A DNA stretch of 64,000 bases, taken from NCBI GenBank assembly GCA_963848825.1, contig CAWKFA010000009.1:806001-870000 (forward strand), given 5' to 3'. Origin of the DNA: CAVVSQ01 sp963848825. GTDB taxonomy: Bacteria > Planctomycetota > Planctomycetia > Gemmatales > Gemmataceae. This document shows positions 47,804 to 57,914 of this stretch, piece by piece. The translations under genes and the position numbers were made by a program. Within the stretch, counting starts at the first letter, position 1. Each line of letters begins with the position of its first letter. The notes below the pieces were generated by a model. The model was not told where the DNA came from and made no database searches. It saw nothing but the letters and a program-made list of their open reading frames with translations.

Positions 47804-50518
47804 TTATTTCGTCTCTTCAAGCCGTTTGAGCACCTGTCGCCGCCGGGCTTGCCAATCTTCTCGGTGGGAGTCGTCGTCCAGTTCGATGGCGTGATCCCAA
47901 TCCGTCAGCGCTTCTTTAAGCTGGCCGGCCGCCGTGCGTGCTTCCGCTCGACCCCAATAGGAATTTCGTAGCGAGCGCTTTACCATTCCGGCCTTCTCCC
48001 CCCGGCTATAAATCTCCGCCAGGTGCGTGATGGCCTGGTCGTACCAGGGGATGGCCAGAGACTGCTTTTCTTCGGTCATCAAGTCCCCCATGGCGGCGAG
48101 CGTGACGCCATAGTCCACGCGCAAGTCATGGTCGCGCGGACGTTCTTCGTAAAGCCGCTGGGCGATTTCGAGGGCACGGCCATAGGCCTCTTTGCCTTTG
48201 CTCAAGAGGGGAGCGCGCGGGGCCCGTGGCCTCAACGACTTCCGTAAAGCAGAGATTGCCGAGGTTGAAATAACACTTCGCCAGGCCGCGTTGAAAAGCG
48301 ATCACCTGTCCGTTTTCCCGAACTAGTTTTTCGCGAATGCCGGCGGCCTCACGAAAGGCCTGCTCAGCCGGCCCAGGTTGCTTGCTGGCCCGGTAATAAA
48401 TGCCAAGGTTGTTGTAACTGGCGGCCAAGTTCTCCTGATGGTCCGGGCTAAGCGGGAAACGAGCGCTCGATTGCCGGCGCAACTGGAGCGCTTTGTCGAG
48501 AAGGTCCTTCGCTTTGTCCAGTTCACCGCGCCCCGCGTAGAGAAACGCCAGGTTGGTGTAGCCGCCGGCAAGGTCCTTTAACCGCGCGGATGATTCGGGC
48601 TCCTCCTTGGCCAGCTGTTGCCACAAGTCGACGGCGCTGACCCAGGCCTGCTCGGTGCCCTGCGCGTTGGCGTTCGCCTCCTGCTTATCGTTGGGCATGT
48701 AGAAGTTTTCGCGATAGCCCGCGATGGCGTTATGGGCATGGGCCAGTTCGTTACGATGCAGACGGCTGGGGTTCCGCTTGACCAGACTTAGCAATAAGTC
48801 GCGTCCCTTCATCAACTCAGCCTCGGCGGCCGGCGAGCGGCCCTTGAGGAGATAGGTCTGGTAGCCATGGTCGAGATAGCTTTGCGCCAGGCCAAGCTCG
48901 AAGCGGTCGACACCGGGATGTGCCTTGGCCAGTCCGGCGAACAATGCCTGGGCATCTTCCAAAATCGTTACGCGCCCGGTCACGGTCGCCCATCGTGCGC
49001 ACGATGCGGGCCAGCTTGAGTTGAGATTCGCCCAGGGCCTCACGGCTGGCCGGGTCCTGCTGTTGTTCGCGCGCGAGATCCTCGTAAAACTCACGCGCCG
49101 AGGCCAATAGCTCCTTGCGCAGGGGCAACATGCCTGGTTCATTGAGCAGGCGATCTTCGCTGACCTGGGTGAAATACCGGTCCACGGCTTCCTGGGCTTT
49201 TTGAAAGTTCCGTTCCGCCTTGGCACGCGCCGCTTCCGTTCGTCGTTGTTCCTGGTCCAAAAGCAGGGTCGTCACGGTGAGACCAACTACTGTCGCGGTG
49301 AGGAGAACACCCAAGGTGGTGATGAAAGTCCGGTGCTGTCGCGCCGAGCGGCCCGCGCGTACGGTCCAGGGATCGGGATGGGCCTCGACCGGCAGATCGG
49401 CCAGCCAGCGCTGAACCTCCCGGGCCAGGTCTTGAGCGTCCTGGTAACGAGAGCCCGGGTCCTTGGCGAGCGCCCGCAAACAAATCGACTGCAGGGGAGC
49501 CGGCACGTCAGCCAGCAGTTGCCGCGGCTTTGTCGGTTGCTCCTCCTGGATGCGGCGCAGCAAAGCCTGGATCGTATTTTCCCCGTGCTTGCTGCATTGG
49601 TCCGCGAAGGGCGGCTGGCCAGTCAGTATTTCGTAAAGAATGGCCCCCAAACTATAAATATCCGAACGTTTATCGACCCGGCCCACTTCGCCGGCCGCCT
49701 GTTCAGGCGACATGTAGGAGGGGGTCCCGAGAATTTGTCCGGGCATCGTCGTGTAAGGGTCGCCAGCCGCCTGTTCAGGCGTCATATCAGAGGGGGTGCC
49801 GAGAACTTGATCGGGCATCGTCGCATAAGGGTCGTCGGGAGGCGCACTCGTTGCCACGGGAGATCGCAGGGGTGGCGTTCGCCGTAGCGGTCCTGGCCGT
49901 GCCGCTATCGTCCTTGGCCAGGCCCCAATCGAGGACAAGCGCTTCCCCGAAATCGCCCAGCAAAATGTTCTGGCCCTTGAGATCGCGATGGATCACGCCG
50001 CGCGCATGCGCGAAGGCGACCGTATTGCAGACCGTAATGAAGATTTGCAGTAGGGCGGCCCGTTCCAATCCAGCCGGCAGGTCCTTGTTCCGGGCGTGGT
50101 GCGCCTTGATCGCTTCGCTGAGCGTGCGGCCGCGCAGGAAGCGCATGGCGTAGGAAAAGGCCGCGCCCTCATTCACCAGTTCGTAAATCGGCACGATGCC
50201 TGGGTGCTCAAGGCGGCCGGTGATGCGTGCTTCCGTAAGAAAGCGCCGGGCAATCTCAGGGTTGTTCACATATTCGGGGCGCAGTTCCTTAAGCGCCACC
50301 TCGCGCTCGAGCCGACTGTCCCGCGCCAGCCAAACGCGTCCCATGCCACCGGCCGCATGCACTTGTAACCGAACAAATTGGCTGCTCCGACCAGGCGTCA
50401 GCGGCGGCCCGGCGGTCGGGGGAGGCACGTTCATCAAGGTATCGGCAAATGGCAAATCTGCTGGGGTTTGGGCGGTGCCGGCACGCAGCTCTTCCGGCGT
50501 GGGTTTCTCAGCGCCCAT
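47804..50518 (-). CDS. Ser/Thr protein kinase with TPR-type C-terminus, three frameshifts
   Basis: About 905 codons. Kinase motifs: AAGGMGRVWLARD (glycine loop), VALKELRPE, VIHRDLKGQNILLGDFGEAL, then DWGLAK in place of DFG, and GTPSYMSPEQ preceded by a second, variant copy (GTPSDMTPEQ; see the repeat entry). The sequence continues RSDIYSLGAILYEILTGQPP and SICLRALAKDPGSRYQDAQD. A transmembrane helix follows (FITTLGVLLTATVVGLTVTT), then helical repeats of TPR type (LAGGYTNLAFLYAGRGELDK, ASYNNLGIYYRASKQPGPAE, TDWDHAIELDD) to the stop at 47804. Kinase in the cytoplasm with TPR region outside is the common layout. Indels near 49890, 48975 and 48215. The HRDLKGQN and DWG forms are also seen in other planctomycete kinases. 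Confidence 0.88.
49690..49833 (-). repeat. 72-bp tandem duplication in the kinase activation segment
   Basis: Two successive 24-residue units, DPYATMPDQVLGTPSDMTPE + QAAG (49762-49833) and DPYTTMPGQILGTPSYMSPE + QAAG (49690-49761). Both carry the GTPSxMxPEQ element that ends the activation segment. The second is the canonical form, continuing into the D-helix part; the first has Asp in place of Tyr. Confidence 0.9.
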
Positions 50519-50687
50519 AAAAATTCTCCATTCGCTGAAGATGAAAAAACGAGTACCGAAAGTCGCATTCTATGCTTACTAATTTGTCACCAAGATTTAG
50601 ACTATTTTTTCTTCCTCTGAAAGGCCGTCACCGTTATAGTGGGCATGTGGTTCTTTTTTTCTTTTTTTTCCTCGAAAGGGGTGTTCT

Positions 50688-51698
50688 GTGGGTACCTATG
50701 TCAGAGGTCACCACAAGCAGCGCGGCTTTACGCTGATCGAGCTGCTGGTCGTGATCGCCATCATCGCGATTCTTATCGCACTTCTGGTTCCGGCCGTGCA
50801 AAAGGTCCGCGAAGCCGCGGCCCGCACGCAATGTACCAACAACATGAAGCAAATTGGTCTCGGCTGCCACAACTTCGAAGGCGTATTCAAGCGATTGCCG
50901 CCTCTTTACGGTGGGTTCGCCGCTGCCTCGAAGGCGTCGCAGAAATTTGCCAATGTCTGGGCATCCACGACCGTTTTCTTGCTGCCCTACATTGAGCAAG
51001 ACAACCTTTACAAGGCGATCTCCACCGCCGCCACGCCGTCCAACGTTGATCCCAACAATAATGTTCCCGGCAATCCGGCTTCACCTGGCAATCAGAAGGT
51101 GGTGCCCACCTACGTTTGCCCCGCCGACCCCAGTATGTCTGATGGCATTCTGAGCGGCGGCGTGTTTGGTGGCTCAAGCTATGCCGCCAACGCTCAGGTC
51201 TTCGCAGCTCTCCAGGGTGAAAACCTGACGGCGACGCCGAATGGTAAGGACGGCGCCATGCAGCCGGTTACGGTCGCCAATTTCGCGGATCGTGGCGCTG
51301 CCATTTCCCGCATTTTGGATGGCAGCTCCAACACGATCTTGTTCATTCATTCCTATGCGCAATGTTCAAAGTCTGGCGGAGCAACGGGAACTACCTGGGG
51401 CTATAGCCCAGGGGTCAACAAGCCACCGGATACGACTCAGGGCTATCAACCCTGGTCGCGGGCTTCGCTGCTGGGACAGAAGTACATGTGCGCGGCCACG
51501 GATGCGGCCTTCCAGAACGCTCCCAATCCTTATTCGACGCAGTGCGACCCGGCGCAGCCGGCCACGCCGCACTCCAGCGCCATGATCGTCCTTCTGGGCG
51601 ATGCCAGCGTTCGCAACGTGGTGCCCAGCATCACGCCGCAAACCTGGAACACGGCTTGCTTGCCCAACGACGGCCAAATCCTCGGCCCCGATTGGTAA
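50688..51698 (+). CDS. DUF1559 type IV pilin-like protein, copy 1
   Basis: Intact, 336 residues from GTG 50688, with AAGGGG 10 bases upstream. The N-terminus RGFTLIELLVVIAIIAILIA is a prepilin cleavage/methylation motif, with cleavage expected after Gly and a hydrophobic helix behind it. The rest is the DUF1559 domain: VQKVREAAARTQCTNNMKQI, LPYIEQDNLYKAI, SSYAANAQVFAA, ILDGSSNTILFI and VLLGDASVRNVVPSITPQTW. It is likely part of a pseudopilus or surface structure; the role in planctomycetes is not known. It is the first of three near-identical genes. A poly-T tract lies just upstream (50656-50671). Confidence 0.9.
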   Translation: MGTYVRGHHKQRGFTLIELLVVIAIIAILIALLVPAVQKVREAAARTQCTNNMKQIGLGCHNFEGVFKRLPPLYGGFAAASKASQKFANVWASTTVFLLPYIEQDNLYKAISTAATPSNVDPNNNVPGNPASPGNQKVVPTYVCPADPSMSDGILSGGVFGGSSYAANAQVFAALQGENLTATPNGKDGAMQPVTVANFADRGAAISRILDGSSNTILFIHSYAQCSKSGGATGTTWGYSPGVNKPPDTTQGYQPWSRASLLGQKYMCAATDAAFQNAPNPYSTQCDPAQPATPHSSAMIVLLGDASVRNVVPSITPQTWNTACLPNDGQILGPDW

Positions 51699-51735
51699 GC
51701 TGCCCGCGCCTCGAGGCGTTACAGCAGTCAACAAT

Positions 51736-51773
51736 AGTCCCCCCTCGGTTGATCCGAGGGGGGACTTTTTTTT
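51736..51773 (+). terminator. intrinsic terminator after DUF1559 copy 1
   Basis: A 13-bp stem (AGTCCCCCCTCGG / CCGAGGGGGGACT) with a five-base loop is followed by T7. The 307 bases between copies 1 and 2 hold this and the promoter below. Confidence 0.9.
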
Positions 51774-51834
51774 GCGTTCCGATATTGCCGATCTGTTAAA
51801 TCTTAGAATTTTCTCGAAAAAGGTAATTTAATTG

Positions 51835-51863
51835 TTGACTGCCGATTAAGGTTCCGTTAGCTT
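51835..51863 (+). promoter_or_regulatory. candidate promoter of DUF1559 copy 2
   Basis: TTGACT and TAGCTT are separated by 17 bases; the same arrangement stands before copy 3. About 143 bases of leader would separate it from the start codon. Confidence 0.45.
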
Positions 51864-52005
51864 AATATTTCGTCACATTAATTTTCGGTTATTTTTCCTT
51901 CTTGCTCTGAACAGAAATTCATCTAAATCATCGGGGCATCAAGGAGGTAAGACCGAATTCTTCTGTGGTTCTTTTTTTCTTTTTTTTCCTCGAAAGGGGT
52001 GTTCT

Positions 52006-53016
52006 GTGGGTACCTATGTCAGAGGTCACCACAAGCAGCGCGGCTTTACGCTGATCGAGCTGCTGGTCGTGATCGCCATCATCGCGATTCTTATCGCACT
52101 TCTCGTTCCGGCCGTGCAAAAGGTCCGCGAAGCCGCGGCCCGCACGCAATGTACCAACAACATGAAGCAAATTGGCCTCGGCTGCCACAACTTCGAAGGT
52201 GTATTCAAGCGATTGCCGCCTCTTTACGGTGGGTTCGCCGCTGCCTCGAAGGCGTCGCAGAAATTTGCCAATGTCTGGGCATCCACGACCGTTTTCTTGC
52301 TGCCCTACATCGAGCAGGACAACCTTTACAAGGCAATCTCCACCGCCGCCACGCCGTCCAACGTCGATCCGAATAATAACGTTCCCGGCAATCCAGCCTC
52401 GCCCGGGAATCACAAGGTTGTACCCACGTACGTTTGTCCTGCCGATCCAAGCATGTCCGATGGCATCATGAGCGGCGGTGTCAATGGCGGCTCAAGCTAC
52501 GCCGCCAACGCTCAGGTTTTCGCAGCTCTCCAGGGTGAAAACCTGACGGCCACGCCGAACGGCAAAGACGGAGCGATGCAACCTGTCACGGTCAACAACT
52601 TCGCGGACCGGGGTGCAGCCATTTCCCGTATCTTGGATGGCAGCTCCAACACGATTTTGTTTATACATGTCTATGCCCAATGCTCGAAAAGTGGTGCGGC
52701 GACCGGCTCCGCCTGGGGCTACAGCGAAGGCGTGAACAAGGCGCCCGCCACGACGCAGGGCTATCAGCCCTGGGCCCGGGCTTCGCTTTTGGCCCAGAAG
52801 TACATGTGCGCGGCCACGGATGCGGCCTTCCAGAACGCTCCCAATCCTTATTCGACGCAGTGCGACCCGGCGCAGCCGGCCACGCCGCACTCCAGCGCCA
52901 TGATCGTCCTTCTGGGCGATGCCAGCGTTCGCAACGTGGTGCCCAGCATCACGCCGCAAACCTGGAACACGGCTTGCTTGCCCAACGACGGCCAAATCCT
53001 CGGCCCCGATTGGTAA
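52006..53016 (+). CDS. DUF1559 type IV pilin-like protein, copy 2
   Basis: Intact, 336 residues from GTG 52006 with the same upstream AAGGGG and poly-T tract as copy 1. Same prepilin N-terminus and DUF1559 domain. It differs from copy 1 mainly in the middle (GIMSGGVNGGSSYAAN, FIHVYAQCSKSGAATGSAWG, SEGVNKAPATTQGYQPWARA), while the first 65 residues and the last 80 are identical. Confidence 0.9.
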   Translation: MGTYVRGHHKQRGFTLIELLVVIAIIAILIALLVPAVQKVREAAARTQCTNNMKQIGLGCHNFEGVFKRLPPLYGGFAAASKASQKFANVWASTTVFLLPYIEQDNLYKAISTAATPSNVDPNNNVPGNPASPGNHKVVPTYVCPADPSMSDGIMSGGVNGGSSYAANAQVFAALQGENLTATPNGKDGAMQPVTVNNFADRGAAISRILDGSSNTILFIHVYAQCSKSGAATGSAWGYSEGVNKAPATTQGYQPWARASLLAQKYMCAATDAAFQNAPNPYSTQCDPAQPATPHSSAMIVLLGDASVRNVVPSITPQTWNTACLPNDGQILGPDW

Positions 53017-53055
53017 GCTGTCCGCGCCTTAGGGCGTAATAGCAGTCAACAATAG

Positions 53056-53090
53056 TCCCCCCTCGGTTGATCCGAGGGGGGATTTTTTTT
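53056..53090 (+). terminator. intrinsic terminator after DUF1559 copy 2
   Basis: An 11-bp stem (TCCCCCCTCGG / CCGAGGGGGGA) with loop TTGAT and T8, the same design as after copy 1. Confidence 0.9.
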
Positions 53091-53152
53091 GCACTCTCAC
53101 ATTGCCCATCCGTTAAATCTTAGACTTTTCTTAAGAAAATGTAAGTTAGTCG

Positions 53153-53181
53153 TTGACTAATGATTAAGATTCCGTTAGATT
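53153..53181 (+). promoter_or_regulatory. candidate promoter of DUF1559 copy 3
   Basis: TTGACT and TAGATT with a 17-base spacer; spacer and flanks resemble those before copy 2 (ATTAAG.TTCCGT shared). This conservation favours a real promoter. Confidence 0.5.
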
Positions 53182-53327
53182 AATTTTTCGTAACATTAAT
53201 TTTCTGTTATCTCTTTCATGTTCTGACCAGAAATTCAGCCAAATTCTCGGCGCATCAAGGTAACACCGAAATGCTTTGTGCGTCTTTTTTTCTTTTTCTC
53301 GAAAGGGGTGTCTCTCTGAGTACTTTC

Positions 53328-54323
53328 ATGAATGGTCACAAGCAGCGCGGCTTTACGCTGATCGAGCTGCTGGTCGTGATCGCCATCATCGCGATTCTTA
53401 TCGCACTTCTCGTTCCGGCCGTGCAAAAGGTCCGCGAAGCCGCGGCCCGCACGCAATGTACCAACAACATGAAGCAGATTGGCCTCGGCTGCCACAACTT
53501 CGAAGGTGTATTCAAGCGGTTGCCGCCCCTTTACGGCGGATACGGCGCCGCCTCGAAGGCTTCACAGAAATTTGCCAATATCTGGGCATCCACGACCGTT
53601 TTCTTGTTGCCCTACATTGAGCAGGACAACCTTTACAAGGCGATCTCCACGGCCGCCACGCCATCCAACGTCGATCCGAATAATAACGTTCCCGGCAATC
53701 CAGCCGCGGCCGGGAATCACAAGGTTGTACCCACGTACGTTTGCCCCGCCGATCCGAGCATGTCCGATGGCATCATGAGCGGCGGTGTACTCGGCGGCTC
53801 AAGCTACGCCGCCAACTCTCAGGTTTTCGCAGCTCTCCAGGGTGAAAACCTGACGGCCACGCCGAACGGCAAAGACGGAGCGATGCAGCCTGTCACGGTC
53901 AACAACTTCGCCGACCGGGGTGCAGCCATTGCCCGCATTTTGGATGGCAGCTCCAACACGATTTTGTTCATTCATGTCTATTCGCAATGCTCGAAAACGG
54001 GTGCGGCGACCGGCTCCGCCTGGGGCTACAGCGAGGGCGTGAACAAGGCGCCCGCCACGACGCAGGGTTTTCAGCCCTGGACCAGGGCTTCGCTTTTGGC
54101 CCAGAAGTACATGTGCGCGGCCACGGATGCGGCCTTCCAGAACGCTCCCAATCCTTATTCGACGCAGTGCGACCCGGCGCAGGCGGCCACGCCGCACTCC
54201 AGCGCCATGATCGTCCTTCTGGGCGATGCCAGCGTTCGCAACGTGGTGCCCAGCATCACGCCGCAAACCTGGAACACGGCTTGCTTGCCCAACGACGGCC
54301 AAATCCTCGGCGCCGATTGGTAA
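53328..54323 (+). CDS. DUF1559 type IV pilin-like protein, copy 3
   Basis: Intact, 331 residues from ATG 53328 (MNGHKQRGFTLIELLVV). The position matching the GTG start of copies 1 and 2 is CTG here (53316), so the downstream ATG is chosen. The prepilin motif and DUF1559 domain are as in the other copies; variable sites are again central (YGGYGAASKASQKFANIWAS, GGVLGGSSYAANSQVFA, VYSQCSKTGAATGS). It converges with the RND permease gene. Confidence 0.9.
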   Translation: MNGHKQRGFTLIELLVVIAIIAILIALLVPAVQKVREAAARTQCTNNMKQIGLGCHNFEGVFKRLPPLYGGYGAASKASQKFANIWASTTVFLLPYIEQDNLYKAISTAATPSNVDPNNNVPGNPAAAGNHKVVPTYVCPADPSMSDGIMSGGVLGGSSYAANSQVFAALQGENLTATPNGKDGAMQPVTVNNFADRGAAIARILDGSSNTILFIHVYSQCSKTGAATGSAWGYSEGVNKAPATTQGFQPWTRASLLAQKYMCAATDAAFQNAPNPYSTQCDPAQAATPHSSAMIVLLGDASVRNVVPSITPQTWNTACLPNDGQILGADW

Positions 54324-54364
54324 GCTGCCCGCGGCTCGGCGCGTTATAGCAAACTTGTAATGGT

Positions 54365-54395
54365 CCCCCTCGGTTAGCCGAGGGGGATTTTTTTT
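54365..54395 (+). terminator. intrinsic terminator after DUF1559 copy 3
   Basis: Stem CCCCCTCGG / CCGAGGGGG with loop TTAG and T8; about 40 bases from the stop of the convergent RND gene. Confidence 0.88.
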
Positions 54396-54434
54396 GCTCA
54401 AATACGAGGTAAGGGGCACGGGTGCGCGGCGAGT

Positions 54435-57400
54435 TTAACTGCGGTCCTTGAACCACTGAATGACGTAATAAAAGACTGGCGTCAGAAAGATGCCGAAGAG
54501 TGTCACGCCGAGCATGCCGCTGAAAACGGCGGTGCCCAGGGTGCGACGCATTTCGGCGCCGGCACCTTCGGAAATCACCAGGGGTAGGACGCCGAGGATG
54601 AAGGCAAACGACGTCATGACGATGGGACGCAGGCGCAGCTTGCAAGCGTCCAGCGTGGCCTGGTAGGAATCCACGCCCGCTTCGCGCCGTGCCTTGGCGA
54701 ATTCGACGATCAGGATGGCGTTCTTGCAGGCGAGGCCTACCAGCACCACGAAACCGACCTGCGTGAAGATGTTGACATCCAGGTGCGGCAATGGCCACGC
54801 CCGCGATCGAGCAGAGCAAACACATGGGCACGACGAGAATCACCGCGAGGGGCAGCGACCAGCTCTCATATTGGGCGGCCAGCACGAGAAACACCAGCAC
54901 CACCGCCAGCAGAAACACGAGCATGGCGGTGTTGCCTGTCTGGAGCTGCAACAGCGCCAGTTCCGTCCACTCATAGCGCATGGAACGAATGGATTGCCTG
55001 GCAACGACGTCGTCCATGAGCTCGATGGCCTGGCCGGAGCTTACGCCGGGCGCCGCAGAGACGTTGACGGCGGCGGCCGGGTACATGTTGTAGCGCATGA
55101 GAAGCACGGGGCCGGACTGTTCCTCCACGGTCGCCAGTGCCCCAAGCGGCACCATCTTGCCTTTATCGCTACGAATTTTCAGGTTCTTGAGCTCCTCGAT
55201 GTCCTGCCGGAAGGGGGCCGCGGCCTGTACATTTACCTGCCAGGTACGGCCAAAGCGATTGAAATCGTTGACGTAGAGCGACCCCAGATACACTTGCAGG
55301 GTATTGAAGACCTCGCCCATCGAGACGTTCATGCTCTTGGCCTGGATGCGGTTGATGTTGAGATATAACCACGGCGTGTTGGCGCGAAAGCTCGTGAACA
55401 GTCCTTGCAGCCCCTCTTGCCTGGCTGCCTTGGCGGCAATATCCTCCGACAGGTTTTGCAGCGGCACCAGTCCGGAATCGCCGCGATCTTCCACGATCAT
55501 TTTGAAGCCGCCGGCGGTACCCAGTCCCTCCAGCGGTGGAGCGCCGAAGACGTTGATCACCGCGTCCTTGATTTCGTTTTGCAGGACCGCTTCCAGGCGG
55601 GCAGCTATGGCGTCGCCGCTCAGTTCATGGCCGCGACGGTCCGGAAAATCGTCGAGCATGACGAACATCGCCCCGAAGTTCGGTGCGTTGGCGTTGAGGA
55701 GAAGAGATTGCCCCGCGACCGCCACGGTGTTTTTGACGCCCGGACTTTTGTGGGCCACTATTTCGATTTGCCGCATGACCTCTTCGGTGCGCTGCGTCGA
55801 TGCCGAATCGGGCAGCTGTACATTAACGAGCAAATAACCCATGTCCTGTGCCGGGATAAAACCCTTGGGCACGTTGGCAAAGCCAAAGTAGGTCAACACG
55901 AGCAGCCCGACATAAACAACGAGGACAAGGACACTGACGCGCAAAAGCCCGCCCACGGCGCGGGTATAGCCGTTGGTCGCGGCGTTGAAAGCCAGATTGA
56001 ATAATCGGAAAAAGGCTCCGAGCACCCGGTTCAGGGGCTTGCTGACGACCCAGCCGATGACCACTCCCACGAACAAACAGGCACAGATCAAAGCGATGGG
56101 TGACAGTGCCGCCAACAAATCAGCCGAAAGCTGGCTCGTGAGCCAGGGTTCCAGGAACTCATAGGCGAGCCAGCCAAAGGCCAGCGGAAAGACCACGCGC
56201 GGCAACGGGGGGATGGCTTCCTCGGGCGCCCCACGGACCTCGCCAGGGCGCGCGCCGTGCGGTTGATCCTGTGGCCGGCGCGGCCGCAACAACAGCGCGG
56301 TCAAGGCCGGGCTCAACGTCAGCGAGTTAAAGGCGGAAATAACGGTCGAAACGGCAATCGTCAGGGCGAATTGCCGGAAGAATTGCCCGGTGATGCCGCT
56401 GATAAAAGCGCACGGCACAAACACGGCGCTAAGCACCAGGCCCACGGCGATCACCGGCCCGGAAACCTGGCTCATGGCCTTCAAGGTCGCCTCGCGCGGC
56501 GCCAGGCCCAGCTCGATGTGATGTTCCACCGCCTCGACGACCACGATGGCATCGTCGACGACGATGCCGATGGCCAGCACCAGGCCGAACAGCGTCAAGT
56601 TGTTGAGGCTAAAGCCCATGATGGCCATGACGACGAAGGTGCCGACAATGGCCACCGGAACAGCCACGAGCGGAATGAGCGCCGAGCGCCAGTTTTGCAA
56701 AAACAGCAGCACCACGATCGCGACCAGGATAACGGCGTCACGCAGCGTGTTGAACACTTCGTGGATCGACTGATTGATGAAGGGCGTGGTGTCGTAAACG
56801 ATGTCGTAATTGACACCGTCGGGGAACCGGGTTTGCAGTTCCACCATCTTGGCCCTTACGCGCTGCGCCGTTTCCAGCGCGTTGGAGCCAGGGAGCTGAT
56901 AGATCGACAGTGCGACGGAGGGTTGGCCGTTGAGCGTGCAGGTCTGATCATAGGCCTGCGCGCCCAGTTCGATGTTGGCGACGTCGGCGAGGCGCACAAT
57001 GCGGCCGTTCATGTCGGTCTTGAGGACCATGTCGCCGAATTGATCAATGTCGGCGAGCCGTCCCATGGTGCTCATGGTAAGTTGAAACACCTGGCCGCTG
57101 GGCGTTGGCGGCTGACCAAGTTGGCCCGCGGCCACCTGCGTGTTTTGCTGTTCGATGGCGCGGACCACGTCGGAGGTGGTCAGGTTGCGGGTCGCCATTT
57201 TGTCGGGGTCCAGCCACAGGCGCATGCTGTAATCGCGCTGGCCCAGGGCCGTGATATCGCCGACGCCCTTGAGGCGCGACAACTCATCCTTGAGCTGGAT
57301 CGTGGCATAGTTGCTGAGGTAGAGGTTATCGCGCGAGCCGTTCTGGGAATAAAGGTTCACGATCATCAGCACGCTGGGAGATTTCTTTTTGACGGTTACG

Positions 57401-57780
57401 CCGCGCCGCTTGACCAGGTCGGGCAATATTGGCTGGGCCAGAGAGGCACGATTTTGCACGAGCACCTGGGCCATGTTGAGGTCCACGCCGTTCTGAAAGG
57501 TGACTGTCAGGCGATAGGAGCCGTCGTTGGTGCATTGCGACGACATGTAGAGCATGCCTTCGACGCCGTTGACCTGCTGCTCGATTGGGGCGGCCACCGT
57601 GTCGGCGACGACCTGGGCATTGGCGCCTGGATAGATGGCGGAAACTTCCACGGTCGGCGGCGTGATGTCGGGATACTGAGCAATCGGCAAGCTGAAAACG
57701 GCGATGGCGCCCGCCAGCGTGACGATGATCGACAGCACCGACGCGAAGATCGGCCGGTTGATGAAAAAGCTGGAAAACAC
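54435..57780 (-). CDS. RND efflux permease (HAE1 type), last gene of the operon, one frameshift
   Basis: About 1,115 codons from ATG 57780 (MFSSFFINRPIFASVLSIIV). Typical RND features: VNGVEGMLYMSSQCTNDGSY, TM4 GIVVDDAIVVVEAVEHH with the Asp pair of the proton relay, and TM10 LVGLACKNAILIVEFAK with the relay Lys. An indel near 54790 shifts the last 118 residues (VNIFTQVGFVVLVG...VFYYVIQWFKDRS). Works as a trimer in the inner membrane exporting drugs or other hydrophobic compounds by proton antiport. Its cytoplasmic loop is longer than usual, with a Pro/Arg-rich insert (RPRRPQDQPHGARPGEV) and two extra hydrophobic stretches (LAALSPIALICACLFVGVVI). Follows the second permease by 134 bases. Confidence 0.93.
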
Positions 57781-57914
57781 GGAACATTCTCTCCTTCACG
57801 CCACGCGGTGCTCATGCTCGCGGGACAAGGGCCGGCCGCCTTGGCTTGCGGCGTAACAAATCTTTCAAGATTTCACGGTGTCTTGTTGTTTCGGCTTTCT
57901 CAGCAGTGCGCGCA

